From Spirosoma endbachense (lineage in GTDB: Bacteria; Bacteroidota; Bacteroidia; Cytophagales; Spirosomataceae), in contig NZ_CP045997.1 of the NCBI RefSeq assembly GCF_010233585.1, positions 3,125,779 to 3,189,778 of the forward strand: DNA of 64,000 bases, given 5' to 3'. Position 1 is the first letter of the stretch; each line of letters opens with the position of its first letter. Positions 51,427-60,353 of this stretch are shown here, piece by piece. Under the pieces are notes generated by a model. It was not told the origin of the DNA. It made no database searches and saw only the letters and a program-made list of their open reading frames with translations. A program made the translations under genes and the position numbers.

Positions 51427-52461
51427 ATGAAAAACTATCATGCCTGCAATTGCCACATTATACCGCCATTTGTGGTCGATGAACTGAAAAAATCAGGGGT
51501 TGATATCTCAACCCAAACGAAAACGATTAGCCGCGAATTCAGAGCGCGTCGTGCTGAGCAGATCTCGTTACGCAACAGCCAGCCCTTTCTGCTGGCTCCT
51601 CCAACAAAAAATTCCGACCGGTTTGTCTATGACTCCAAAACGACGCAGCATCAGCGCCTTCTGCTCGTTCGTAAAGAAGGAGGTGTCGCTTCTACCGATC
51701 AGGTAGTCAATAAAGTCTACGAAAATGCGGGAGCCGTACGCGATTATTACAAGAAAGCGTTCAATTACCTGTCAGTAGACAATCACGGGGCCGATCTGAT
51801 TCTGAATGTGCATTTCGGGCAGGAATACGCCAATGCGTTCTGGGACGGCGATGAGATGACCTTTGGCGATGGCGACGGTCAGGTTTTCATCAATTTAGCG
51901 AATGCGCTGGACGTAACGGCGCATGAACTTACGCATGGAGTTGTGCAATATACGGCCGGACTGAATTATCAGGGGCAGTCGGGAGCGCTCAATGAGCACT
52001 ATGCCGATGTGTTTGGCTCGGTGATCAAACAGGTTGCCAAAAATCAGACCGCAGCAACGGCCGACTGGCTGATTGGTGATGAAATTATGGGGCCAGCGCT
52101 TCAGGGTCAGGCGCTACGGTCGATGAAAGCGCCCGGCACTGCGTATAACAATACACTGATGGGGAAAGACCCGCAGCCCGATCACATGACTACGATCTAC
52201 AAAGGATCGGCAGACAATGGCGGAGTACACATCAATAGCGGTATTCCCAACAAAGTGTTCTTTCTGGTCGCTACGGCCATTCAAACCGACAAAGCGGCTT
52301 TGTTATGGTTCGAAACGCTGAAAACGCTCAAGCCAACAACAAGCTTTAAGAGTTTCAAAACGGCGATGCTTAAACTGGCAAAAAAACTGGCGAAGGCCGG
52401 AAGCGTACCGGCAACGACCGAAGCAACCGTGAAACAATCGTTTGAGGCAGTCGGTTTGTAA
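51427..52461 (+). CDS. M4-family metallopeptidase, protealysin-like
   Basis: 344 residues. The zinc site is H166-E167-x-x-H170 (AHELTHGVVQY) with E190 in GALNEHYADVFG as third ligand; H268 in NGGVHINSGIPNK is the catalytic His. The length and lack of a classic signal peptide match protealysin, a thermolysin relative with a short propeptide. The N-terminus (CNCHIIPPFVVDELKKSG) carries the PP motif of that propeptide, here with added Cys and His residues. The protease may act in the cytoplasm, or after release or non-classical secretion. It is followed within 15 bases by an emfourin-type inhibitor gene. Confidence 0.93.
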   Translation: MKNYHACNCHIIPPFVVDELKKSGVDISTQTKTISREFRARRAEQISLRNSQPFLLAPPTKNSDRFVYDSKTTQHQRLLLVRKEGGVASTDQVVNKVYENAGAVRDYYKKAFNYLSVDNHGADLILNVHFGQEYANAFWDGDEMTFGDGDGQVFINLANALDVTAHELTHGVVQYTAGLNYQGQSGALNEHYADVFGSVIKQVAKNQTAATADWLIGDEIMGPALQGQALRSMKAPGTAYNNTLMGKDPQPDHMTTIYKGSADNGGVHINSGIPNKVFFLVATAIQTDKAALLWFETLKTLKPTTSFKSFKTAMLKLAKKLAKAGSVPATTEATVKQSFEAVGL

Positions 52462-52476
52462 AGAAAGGTGCCAATC

Positions 52477-52767
52477 ATGAAATTAGTTTATTCGCGCGAA
52501 GGGGGATTATTTCCTCAGGTAGCCCAAACGGAAGTTAAAACCACGGAGTTACCAGCCGATTTACAAAAGCTGGTAGATCATGTGTTAGCGCATCCCGATG
52601 CCTATGCATCTGATTCAGGGAATCCTGCTTTGCGGGATGGTTACCAATACCGGCTCGATCTGCATGACGGCTCAAAGAAGGTCAGTTTGACTTTCGATGA
52701 CACGAGTCTGCCCGACGACGTTCAGCCGTTAATTCATTTCCTGCAAAAACGCACCGGCAAGCCGTAA
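52477..52767 (+). CDS. Emfourin-like inhibitor of M4 protease
   Basis: 96 residues from the ATG at 52477 (a GTG at 52468 would add three residues). No signal peptide. Size, gene position and pattern (MKLVYSREGGLFPQ at the start, then ELPADLQKLVDHVL, GYQYRLDLHDGSKKVSLTFDD and PLIHFLQKR) fit emfourin, the protein inhibitor found next to protealysin-like peptidases. It should bind the active site of its neighbour and keep it silent in the cell. The assignment rests on memory of the family plus context. A terminator closes the two-gene operon. Confidence 0.8.
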   Translation: MKLVYSREGGLFPQVAQTEVKTTELPADLQKLVDHVLAHPDAYASDSGNPALRDGYQYRLDLHDGSKKVSLTFDDTSLPDDVQPLIHFLQKRTGKP

Positions 52768-52808
52768 GGCAGGCATCCGGCCTGCGGATAGAACGCTTAT
52801 AGTATGGC

Positions 52809-52841
52809 AAAAAAGCCGGGTGGAAACATCCGGCTTTTTTT
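52809..52841 (+). terminator. Rho-independent terminator after the emfourin-like gene
   Basis: Stem AAAAAAGCCGGGTG pairing with CATCCGGCTTTTTT (one G-U pair), GAAA tetraloop, then a T run. It lies 42 bases after the stop. Confidence 0.9.
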
Positions 52842-52952
52842 CATTTTATTGACTCAATACGTTTTTTTTTGTGTTATAGAAACAGAGTAGACCGGCATTC
52901 TGGACAGTCGGCATAACAACAAATACGAACTGCATTTACTACAAACTCATTT

Positions 52953-54725
52953 ATGCAACTTCTTTACACCTATTTACGGCGCTATTGGGGCCTGTTGGCG
53001 CTTGCGCTATTTTTGGCAGCTATCAATCAGATTTTCTCGCTGCTCGACCCTTATATCTTCCGAAAAATCATTGACCAGTATGTTGTGAAGCCCGGTGGTA
53101 CACTACGCACCATCGACTTCTGGGGCTTTCTTAAAAACGGCGCTGGTGTCCTGATTTTGCAGGCACTCGGTGTAGCTATGGTGAGCCGTATCGCCAAGAA
53201 CTTTCAGGATTATTACGTCAATGTAATTACCCAGCGGCTCGGCGCACAACTCTATACCGATGGTCTCCGGCATTCGCTCGAACTGCCCTACCAGGTTTTT
53301 GAGGACCAACGATCGGGCGAAACATTAGGTAAACTACAAAAAGTACGATCCGACGTCGAAAAGCTCATTCAATCGTTTGTCAATGTTCTCTTTACATCGG
53401 TGGTGGGCATTGTGTTTGTGATGTGGTATGCTGCCACGGTGTATTGGCCCATTGCTCCGGCCTATTTTCTGACCATTCCGCTGCTCGGTTTTGTGAGTTC
53501 GCTGCTGAGCAAAAAGATCAAGACCGTACAGAAAACGATTGTGGCTGAAACCACGGCGCTGGCCGGTTCTACGACGGAAAGCCTTCGCAACATCGAGCTG
53601 GTAAAAAGCCTTGGTCTGGCCCAGCAGGAAACCGAACGGCTGAACGCCACAACCGGAAAAATCCTGAAGCTGGAACTCAAAAAAGTACGCTACATCCGGT
53701 CGCTCTCGTTTGTGCAGGGAACGTTTGTAAACCTGCTCCGCAATGCCATTATGCTGCTCATGTTGTTTCTGGTGGTGCAGGAGCGCATTACGGTGGGCGA
53801 ATTTTTCTCATTGTTCATTTATTCGTTTGCCATTTTCGGACCGTTGCAGGAATTGGGTAATATCATCAACGTTTATCGTGAAACGGAAGCCTCGCTCGCT
53901 AATTTTCAGCAAATCCTGAATACACCCCGCGATGTTCAACCGGCTCACCCGCAGTCGGTCAAATCGCTTAAAACACTGGCTTTCGAGGATGTGCATTTCA
54001 AACACCTGACCGCCGAAAAACCGGCGCTCGATGGCATCTCATTCGATGCAGGAGTCGGCGAAACCATTGCGTTTGTTGGTCCGAGCGGCTCTGGCAAAAC
54101 CACACTCGTGAAGTTGCTGGTCGGCCTGTACAAACCCCTGAGTGGCCAGATTTTGTACAACAACATTCCTGGTTCTGATGTAAATCTGGATGAGCTTCGG
54201 GAGCAAATCGGATTTGTGACGCAGGACACGCAGCTTTTTGCCGGAACCATCCGCGAAAACCTCCGGTTCGTAGCACCCAACGCTACCGATGCCGAATGTT
54301 TGACAGCACTGCGTCAGGCGGCTGCCGATTCGCTGCTTTCCCGCGCACCGCAGGGTCTCGATACGGTGATTGGCGAAGGTGGTGTCAAAGTATCCGGGGG
54401 CGAAAAACAACGGCTGAGCATTGCCCGCGCCCTGCTCCGCAAACCGGCACTCCTGGTTTTCGATGAAGCTACCTCGGCCCTCGACTCCCTTACCGAAGAA
54501 GAAATTGGCCGAACCGTACGCGAATTATCAGGCTCACGACAACATATTACAATCCTGATCGCTCACCGGCTGAGCACCATCCTCCACGCCGACCGGATTT
54601 TCGTTCTGGAACAGGGTCAGGTGGTCGAGCAGGGTCGCCATGCTGATTTATTAGCCCAAAAAGGGCTATATTATGCCATGTGGCGGCAACAGATTGGTGA
54701 ACGCAAAGAGCTTGCAGTACTGTAA
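52953..54725 (+). CDS. ABC exporter (fused membrane and ATPase domains)
   Basis: 590 residues. Six-helix membrane domain at about 1-320, ATPase domain at about 335-580. Walker A GPSGSGKTT near 375, Q-loop GFVTQDTQLF, signature SGGEKQR near 480, Walker B LLVFDEATSALD near 500, and H-loop LIAHRLST. All catalytic residues are intact, so it is likely an active half-transporter that works as a homodimer. Substrate (lipid, peptide or drug) cannot be read. The start ATG opens MQLLYTYLRRYWGLLALAL. No operon partner: a terminator lies upstream. Confidence 0.95.
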   Translation: MQLLYTYLRRYWGLLALALFLAAINQIFSLLDPYIFRKIIDQYVVKPGGTLRTIDFWGFLKNGAGVLILQALGVAMVSRIAKNFQDYYVNVITQRLGAQLYTDGLRHSLELPYQVFEDQRSGETLGKLQKVRSDVEKLIQSFVNVLFTSVVGIVFVMWYAATVYWPIAPAYFLTIPLLGFVSSLLSKKIKTVQKTIVAETTALAGSTTESLRNIELVKSLGLAQQETERLNATTGKILKLELKKVRYIRSLSFVQGTFVNLLRNAIMLLMLFLVVQERITVGEFFSLFIYSFAIFGPLQELGNIINVYRETEASLANFQQILNTPRDVQPAHPQSVKSLKTLAFEDVHFKHLTAEKPALDGISFDAGVGETIAFVGPSGSGKTTLVKLLVGLYKPLSGQILYNNIPGSDVNLDELREQIGFVTQDTQLFAGTIRENLRFVAPNATDAECLTALRQAAADSLLSRAPQGLDTVIGEGGVKVSGGEKQRLSIARALLRKPALLVFDEATSALDSLTEEEIGRTVRELSGSRQHITILIAHRLSTILHADRIFVLEQGQVVEQGRHADLLAQKGLYYAMWRQQIGERKELAVL

Positions 54726-54791
54726 CTACCCAAAAAATTAGTTAGTAAAAATACCGCATCCCACGCTTCACCCCTAAAACAACCTGTCTGT

Positions 54792-56192
54792 ATGCTACGC
54801 TATACCATTGGTGCTGCCTTTGCGGTCGTGTTCTGTCTGAGCAGTTTTCTTATCGACCAAAAACCAGTCGTTAAAACCGCCCGAGAGAATTATCAGACTT
54901 ATTGCTCTTCGTGTCATGGCGAAAAAGTGGAAGCTTTTGTGGATCGGAAGTGGAAACATGGTACGGGAAAAGCCGAACTCATGACGAGTATTTCGGGAGG
55001 ATACCCTGACCTGGGAATGCCGACCTGGAAAGCTACGTTGAATGAAAAAGAAATCGGCGACCTCGCTGACCTGATTCTGGAAAGCCTGAAAAACGTTGAC
55101 CAGTATAAATTTGCCAGCAAACCGACGTCAAACGTTTTTTCATCGGAAGGCCAGACCGTTAAGCTCGATACGATTGCGAAGGATTTAGGCTCTCCGTGGG
55201 GGCTGGCATTCTTACCCGAAGGCGACATGCTGGTGAGCACTCGCTCCGGCGATATTTACCGGGTTAGTCAGAACCAGCAAAAGACCAAAATTTCAGGTGG
55301 CCCAACGGTTTTGGCCGAAGGGCAGGGTGGCCTTCTCGACGTTGTATTGCATCCTGATTTTGCCAAAAATCAGCTTGTGTATTTTTCGTATTCTGCGGTC
55401 AAGAATGAAGGCGATCAGAAGCTTTCTACGACGGCCGTCATGCGCGCCAAATTAGCAGGCAACACGCTGACCGATCAAAAGGTCATCTTTGAAGCGATGC
55501 CCTACTCGAAAACCCGTCACCACTACGGCTCGCGGATGGCTTTCGATAACAAAGGTTATCTGTTTGTATCGGTGGGAGAGCGAGGCAATGAAAAGGAAAA
55601 CCCACAATCAATCGCCAACGATCTGGGTAAAGTTCACCGCTTATACGACGATGGCCGAATTCCGGAAGATAACCCGTTTGTAAAGGACAAAAACGCTCGC
55701 GGCTCCATTTATTCCTACGGGCACCGCAACCCACAGGGCATGCTCAAACATCCGGTTACGGGCGAAATCTGGACGAATGAGCACGGCCCGCGCGGGGGCG
55801 ATGAATTGAACATCGTTAAAAAGGGAGCTAACTATGGCTGGCCGATTATTTGCTACGGCATCAACTACGATGGCAAACCCATCACTAACCTTACGGCGAA
55901 AGAAGGTATGGAACAGCCACTTACTTATTGGCTACCGTCTATTGCACCATCCGGTTTGGCCTTCGTCGACAGCCCTAAATACCCCGGCTGGAAAGGCAAT
56001 CTATTGATTGGATCCCTTCGGTTCCAGTACCTGAATCGTTGTGTGATGGAGGGTAACAAAGTTGTTAAGCAGGAAAACCTGCTGAAGAACGTCGGTCGCC
56101 TTCGCAACATCAAACAGGGTCCAGATGGTTATCTGTATGTATCAGTCGAAGATCCGGGCTATATATTCAGGTTGCAACCCGTAAATCAGTAA
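54792..56192 (+). CDS. Cytochrome c fused to glucose/sorbosone dehydrogenase
   Basis: 466 residues with a signal peptide. N-terminal cytochrome c at about 30-100: haem site C38-S-S-C41-H42 and distal Met76 in LGMPTWK. The rest is a six-bladed propeller of the aldose sugar/sorbosone dehydrogenase family (soluble PQQ-dependent type), with LGSPWGLAFLPEGDMLVS, GGLLDVVLHPDF, HHYGSRMAFDNKGYLFVSVGERG and GHRNPQGM; these include the His and Arg residues of the cofactor site. It would oxidise aldose sugars in the periplasm and pass electrons straight to its own haem. It starts 66 bases after the ABC gene. Confidence 0.93.
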   Translation: MLRYTIGAAFAVVFCLSSFLIDQKPVVKTARENYQTYCSSCHGEKVEAFVDRKWKHGTGKAELMTSISGGYPDLGMPTWKATLNEKEIGDLADLILESLKNVDQYKFASKPTSNVFSSEGQTVKLDTIAKDLGSPWGLAFLPEGDMLVSTRSGDIYRVSQNQQKTKISGGPTVLAEGQGGLLDVVLHPDFAKNQLVYFSYSAVKNEGDQKLSTTAVMRAKLAGNTLTDQKVIFEAMPYSKTRHHYGSRMAFDNKGYLFVSVGERGNEKENPQSIANDLGKVHRLYDDGRIPEDNPFVKDKNARGSIYSYGHRNPQGMLKHPVTGEIWTNEHGPRGGDELNIVKKGANYGWPIICYGINYDGKPITNLTAKEGMEQPLTYWLPSIAPSGLAFVDSPKYPGWKGNLLIGSLRFQYLNRCVMEGNKVVKQENLLKNVGRLRNIKQGPDGYLYVSVEDPGYIFRLQPVNQ

Positions 56193-56204
56193 ACCTGAAA
56201 GCAC

Positions 56205-56236
56205 AAAAACGCCGGGCAGAAATGTCCGGCGTTTTT
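56205..56236 (+). terminator. Rho-independent terminator after the sugar dehydrogenase
   Basis: Stem AAAAACGCCGGGCA pairing with TGTCCGGCGTTTTT (one G-U pair), GAAA loop, ending in the T run. It starts 12 bases after the stop. Confidence 0.92.
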
Positions 56237-56321
56237 GCTTTTTATGATAGTGAAACAGTTGTAACTCCATTTGTAAACACGGAGGCCACGGCAAAGGATT
56301 TCGGCTCCGTTTTCTAATTTT

Positions 56322-56403
56322 ACAGGACTTTCGCAAAAAGCCGTGCCACGGTAATCTATCGGGCTAAATCAAACCGTGGCACGGCTTTTTGCGAAAGTCC
56401 TGT
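56322..56403. repeat. Perfect 31-bp palindrome (repeat family A)
   Basis: Arms 56322-56352 and 56373-56403 are exact reverse complements with a 20-base loop. The loop-side core GTGCCACG/CGTGGCAC and the AAAAAGCC/GGCTTTTT element are shared with the palindrome at 38276-38365, while the outer arms differ (AGGACTTTCGC here). It lies between two convergent genes and after a proper terminator, so it is not needed for termination. It looks like a dispersed element of REP or MITE type without coding capacity. Confidence 0.93.
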
Positions 56404-56425
56404 TTTATTTCACGCAGCCGTTCGT

Positions 56426-58270
56426 TCACTCTTCCTTAACCGCTACTGCCATCAGATACCAGGCAGCATGAGGCAACCATTGTTCAGCCCATCGCCAGTC
56501 GGCATCTTTACCGGTCATCTTATACGCGAGGTTAAAATCGATGTCATCTTCGTCTGTAAAACCGGACGTAATGCCGTTTACAATGCCGCCGGGTGCATTG
56601 GTATATTCGAATGTACCAAAGAACCCATAGGCTGGATTGTTGTGGCCAACCCCCTGCACCATGCAGGCATTGTATGGATTAAGTCCTAATATCCAGTTCA
56701 GTTGATCGAGCGAAAAACTTTCCAGTTGATTACGAAATAGCTTATCGTCGGTGAATAGGGTAGCTGCCAGGCGGGCCGCGGTTGCCATCGAACCGAGCCG
56801 GGCATTTTCGCCCTGCCACCAGGGAGAGGCTTCACTGCCATGCGGAAAGAAAAACGTTGTGCGTCGGTTTCCGAGCGTATCCTGCACCAACTGCCTGCTA
56901 TAGCCAAATGGATTATTTACTTCCTGAGTCACGGCCATTTCATAAGCCATTGACCGTTTTATGACTCGTTTGATCGCTTTTTGGACATCGGTCGAAGCCA
57001 GCGGATAGTAATAGACCAGACTAACCACTGGTAAACCCGCATCGGATGGATGAAAGAAAGGCCGGTCCTGATCGTCGGCCCGCCAGTAATCCCTGTAGTT
57101 TTTCCAGGACGCAAGTCGGTTTAGTAATTGGCCTGCCCGTTTATCAGCCGCTTTCCTGTAAACGTCTTTTTTTGTGGCCTTATACAATTCCGTTGCTGCG
57201 GTCAGCGCACAGTAATCATCGACAATATTTTCCTTACCGTCGTTGGTCATCGCCACATTTTCTTTCTCCAGAAAAGCAAATGCGGTTTCGGCTGCTTTTA
57301 AATAATCCGTTGGGCTATAGTCGCCCGTCATGTCGATGTCGTAAGTCGATGCCATCGCCAACGCAGCAATGGCAACTCCCCCACCCGACCGATAACTAAC
57401 CTGATAGCTACGCCAGTTGGTTTCGTCGGCGGTGGTCGTCAGTGTCTGGTCTTTGGTTTGCTTGATGCGGTAAGCTTTGTCTTCGGCCTGAATAACCCGG
57501 TCTTTAGCCAGTTTACCGGGACCGGGCGCTTTCACCGATCGATAAAAGGAACCATTTTTTGCCTGCACCCGAACCAGATAATCGGCTCCATACATGGCTT
57601 CGTCCAACAACCGACGGACATACTGACGAAAGTCGGTTCCCGATCGATTCGTTAATTGCCCGTGTGTTTTCAATAGACTCCAGACAGTCAGTGAAATTTG
57701 CTGGGGATTAAAATAGGACGAGAACGTAAGATGGGAAAGATGTTTTCCGTAATCGCCCGACGCATCATACCAACCGCCGTGAACATCGAGGGTATCGGCA
57801 GGTCTCCCAGCCAGTATCAAGTGGTGATCAGCTTTGTCCAGTAGTCCTGAACTGCGCTGTCCTTTAAAATAATAAATCACATCGGACAGCGTAAACTGCT
57901 CCAGAACGTTCCGCCCGATCGCGAACGGATACGACGCAATGGTTTTCCCCGCCGTTGTAATCTGCACCTGATAGCTACCTTCCGTTGAATAGGGCGAAAA
58001 ATCGATGGTCCAGAATCGCCAGTTTTTCCATTTGTTTACCGGACCACTGAATACCGGTTTCCCCGAATAAACGACTTTACCGGTTCCCGTATTGATGAGC
58101 TGAAAATTCGAAATGGTAAGCTGTCGATCAGCAACAACAATCGCTTTCTTTGCTTTACTGCCCTCATAACCAACCTGATTGGCAAGCACCTTAACGGATT
58201 GTGCACTCAGTGTCTGAGAAGCATACAGTAAGCAAAGAAAAAATCCCGCCCTGATTAATTGTCCCGGCAT
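56426..58270 (-). CDS. Glycoside hydrolase family 9 glucanase
   Basis: 614 residues. Signal peptide about 1-23. N-terminal Ig-like CelD_N domain about 25-118 (VKVLANQVGYEGSKAKKAIV), then the GH9 alpha-barrel. The base motif is HGGWYDASGDYGKH with D169 and D173 (family consensus GGWxDAGDxxK). The late motif GVGHNNPAYGFFG matches the conserved His/Asn-Pro region. The catalytic acid is probably the Glu in WAEQWLPHAAW near 596, less sure. It would cut beta-1,4-glucans, such as cellulose or xyloglucan backbones, in the periplasm or outside. It follows the ThuA gene by 40 bases, so the two form an operon. Confidence 0.9.
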   Translation of the reverse strand: MPGQLIRAGFFLCLLYASQTLSAQSVKVLANQVGYEGSKAKKAIVVADRQLTISNFQLINTGTGKVVYSGKPVFSGPVNKWKNWRFWTIDFSPYSTEGSYQVQITTAGKTIASYPFAIGRNVLEQFTLSDVIYYFKGQRSSGLLDKADHHLILAGRPADTLDVHGGWYDASGDYGKHLSHLTFSSYFNPQQISLTVWSLLKTHGQLTNRSGTDFRQYVRRLLDEAMYGADYLVRVQAKNGSFYRSVKAPGPGKLAKDRVIQAEDKAYRIKQTKDQTLTTTADETNWRSYQVSYRSGGGVAIAALAMASTYDIDMTGDYSPTDYLKAAETAFAFLEKENVAMTNDGKENIVDDYCALTAATELYKATKKDVYRKAADKRAGQLLNRLASWKNYRDYWRADDQDRPFFHPSDAGLPVVSLVYYYPLASTDVQKAIKRVIKRSMAYEMAVTQEVNNPFGYSRQLVQDTLGNRRTTFFFPHGSEASPWWQGENARLGSMATAARLAATLFTDDKLFRNQLESFSLDQLNWILGLNPYNACMVQGVGHNNPAYGFFGTFEYTNAPGGIVNGITSGFTDEDDIDFNLAYKMTGKDADWRWAEQWLPHAAWYLMAVAVKEE

Positions 58271-58310
58271 TTGTCTGTGTATCGTTTGGTTCCGAAAAGA
58301 ATCTCTTCAC

Positions 58311-59099
58311 TTATTTTCCGACACCCCAGAATATAGCATTTCTGAAAATAGTCGTGAAGGCATCGTTCCTGAACAAATCGGGATGATGCCCCATAAAAAC
58401 GTATACATTCCGCGCCTTCACGTGCTCATTTGACCACACAACCGGGTGATCGCCCCCCATTTTTATCTCCGAATCGGGCGAATAACTCGATTCATCAACG
58501 GTTGCCAGCACGTTGACATTCGGGCGGGGACTTTTGTTGTACGTATACCATTCCTCTTTTTGCACCTCAAACGTGGCCGGTACGCCTTTCATGCAAGGAT
58601 GGTTTTTAGCTTCGACCTGTACGGTTGCTTTGGCAAACCTGGCGATGTAATTTTTATACCGGATGCCGCCCATAAACTCCGAAAACCAGGGCCACATCGG
58701 GTAACCGTCGAACTCGCCCAGCAACGTAGCGTGGTGAAACCCAACCCAGCCTCCTTTGCCCTGCGTGATGTAGTTCCGGAAGGCTTCCCTGGCCGTATCG
58801 CTCCACATATATGGGGGATAATTTAACTGAATAAACAGCTGATAATTAGCCAGAAATGCATCATTGACAGGTTCTGCGTTTTCGATGTAATCAATTGTAA
58901 AGTTGTTTTCGTCGGCCAGCTGTTTTAACCAGACTTTAGCCGCAGCCACAAAAGGCGCATGGATGCCACCAGCTTCGGTCATGGCCAGGACCCGAAACTG
59001 TGGTTTCGAGGTTTGTCCAAAGGTTATCGATTCCGAACAGATAATCAGAAGAGTAAATAGACAGCTGGTGACAAGTCGCCCGATGGACCGTTTTTTCAT
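58311..59099 (-). CDS. ThuA-domain exported protein
   Basis: 262 residues from the ATG at 59099, chosen because it gives a typical signal peptide to about TFGQ. The ThuA fold (trehalose-utilisation/type 1 glutamine amidotransferase-like) covers about 33-260: RVLAMTEAGGIHAPFV, GGWVGFHHAT, YPMWPWFSEFMGG, and HPVVWSNEHVKARNVYVFMGHH. The usual catalytic Cys of amidotransferases is absent; in ThuA proteins the role is thought to be sugar keto-derivative handling or binding. It lies in front of a GH9 enzyme, which supports a carbohydrate role. Confidence 0.9.
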   Translation of the reverse strand: MKKRSIGRLVTSCLFTLLIICSESITFGQTSKPQFRVLAMTEAGGIHAPFVAAAKVWLKQLADENNFTIDYIENAEPVNDAFLANYQLFIQLNYPPYMWSDTAREAFRNYITQGKGGWVGFHHATLLGEFDGYPMWPWFSEFMGGIRYKNYIARFAKATVQVEAKNHPCMKGVPATFEVQKEEWYTYNKSPRPNVNVLATVDESSYSPDSEIKMGGDHPVVWSNEHVKARNVYVFMGHHPDLFRNDAFTTIFRNAIFWGVGK

Positions 59100-59285
59100 A
59101 CTTGTTTTTAGGCGTGTGCCAGATCGTAAAGCGGCCAATGAGCCTTTTTTAGCTATATTTGAGAAGTAACCAACACGTTTAAGATCAACCGACGGATAAA
59201 ACTACTCGTTGATAACGACGAGAAACCCGACCAACCAGGCTATTCGTTAGTCAAAAACCGGTGTCGGGTATGATAGCTTTACTCT

Positions 59286-60326
59286 ATGCTTGCCTCGACT
59301 TCATCTGCCACATACCGATCTCGTTTACCCAAAAAACTCGTTAACGCGCACTGGCTCAATCGCTGGTTAGCGGTTTTGTCCATTAGCCTTTTTGCCAGTT
59401 CACTGGCGGGTCGGTTTCTGGGGCGTTTCTATTTTTTTGAACTGTTCAGCCATTTTACCATTCAATACCAATGGGTATCGTATGGCTTCATTGGCCTATG
59501 GCTACTCTACTGGCTTATCTATTGGAAAGAAGTAAAGCCAGTCCTATCAGTTCTGGCAATTGCATCACTGGTCAGTACGGCTTACCTGAACCAAACCTCC
59601 TGGATACCGGGCGATTACGATACAGCAATTCCATCAGCAAAGGGCAATGTCCGGGTGGTTCATGCCAATGTTCTCTACTCGCGCGACGAATATGCGACTA
59701 CAGTAGCCATGCTCAAACAGCAACGTTCTGACCTGTACGTATTGCAGGAGATGACGCCCGATAAAATTCGTTTAGTGACGACGCAGGTAGCAGCCGAATT
59801 TCCCTACTGGTTTGCCTGCCCGTCGAAGCAGCAGGTTTGGACGCTGGTTGGAAGTCGCACTGCCTTCCAGATCGATTTGCCGCTTGCCCGCAAACGCCAC
59901 ATTATTTCGCTGACGACCCAGGTGCGAGGTCAGGCGATAGGGCTGGTTACAGTCCATCCACATACACCGGTAATTCCCAGCTGGTTTCGTGAACGGAATG
60001 CGCAACTGGCTTTTGCTGCCCATAAAACCCGGTATAACGCAAGGCCAACGGTCCTGATTGGCGACTTTAACATTAGTCCGTTTTCGCCTATTTACGAAGA
60101 GTTGTTCAAGCCTGATGCGGGCCGTATGAAAACGGGCCAGAAAGGGATGTTGACAGCTGCCCGGCAAATCAAAACGCAACCTACATGGCCAAGCTTTTTA
60201 CCGCCAATGATGATCCCGATCGATCATGCGTTTGTGAACAGCGGTTTCACTCCACTATCATTTCGAACCCTCGATCAGGCTGGTTCTGATCATCGCGCGA
60301 TTGTGGTCGATCTAAAATTACGATAG
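59286..60326 (+). CDS. Endonuclease/exonuclease/phosphatase-family membrane protein
   Basis: 346 residues. Three membrane helices about 24-42, 58-78 and 84-102, then the EEP domain. Conserved residues: N in VVHANVLYSRDEY, E in YVLQEMTPD, GDFN (IGDFNISPFSP) and SDH (GSDHRAIVVDL), plus the His of VHPHTP. The active site faces outside the membrane, so it is more likely a phosphodiesterase acting on envelope phospholipid or lipid-linked substrate than a DNase. No neighbour in operon. Confidence 0.92.
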   Translation: MLASTSSATYRSRLPKKLVNAHWLNRWLAVLSISLFASSLAGRFLGRFYFFELFSHFTIQYQWVSYGFIGLWLLYWLIYWKEVKPVLSVLAIASLVSTAYLNQTSWIPGDYDTAIPSAKGNVRVVHANVLYSRDEYATTVAMLKQQRSDLYVLQEMTPDKIRLVTTQVAAEFPYWFACPSKQQVWTLVGSRTAFQIDLPLARKRHIISLTTQVRGQAIGLVTVHPHTPVIPSWFRERNAQLAFAAHKTRYNARPTVLIGDFNISPFSPIYEELFKPDAGRMKTGQKGMLTAARQIKTQPTWPSFLPPMMIPIDHAFVNSGFTPLSFRTLDQAGSDHRAIVVDLKLR

Positions 60327-60353
60327 CGCATAGGAAGTATATTTACCTGTAAA

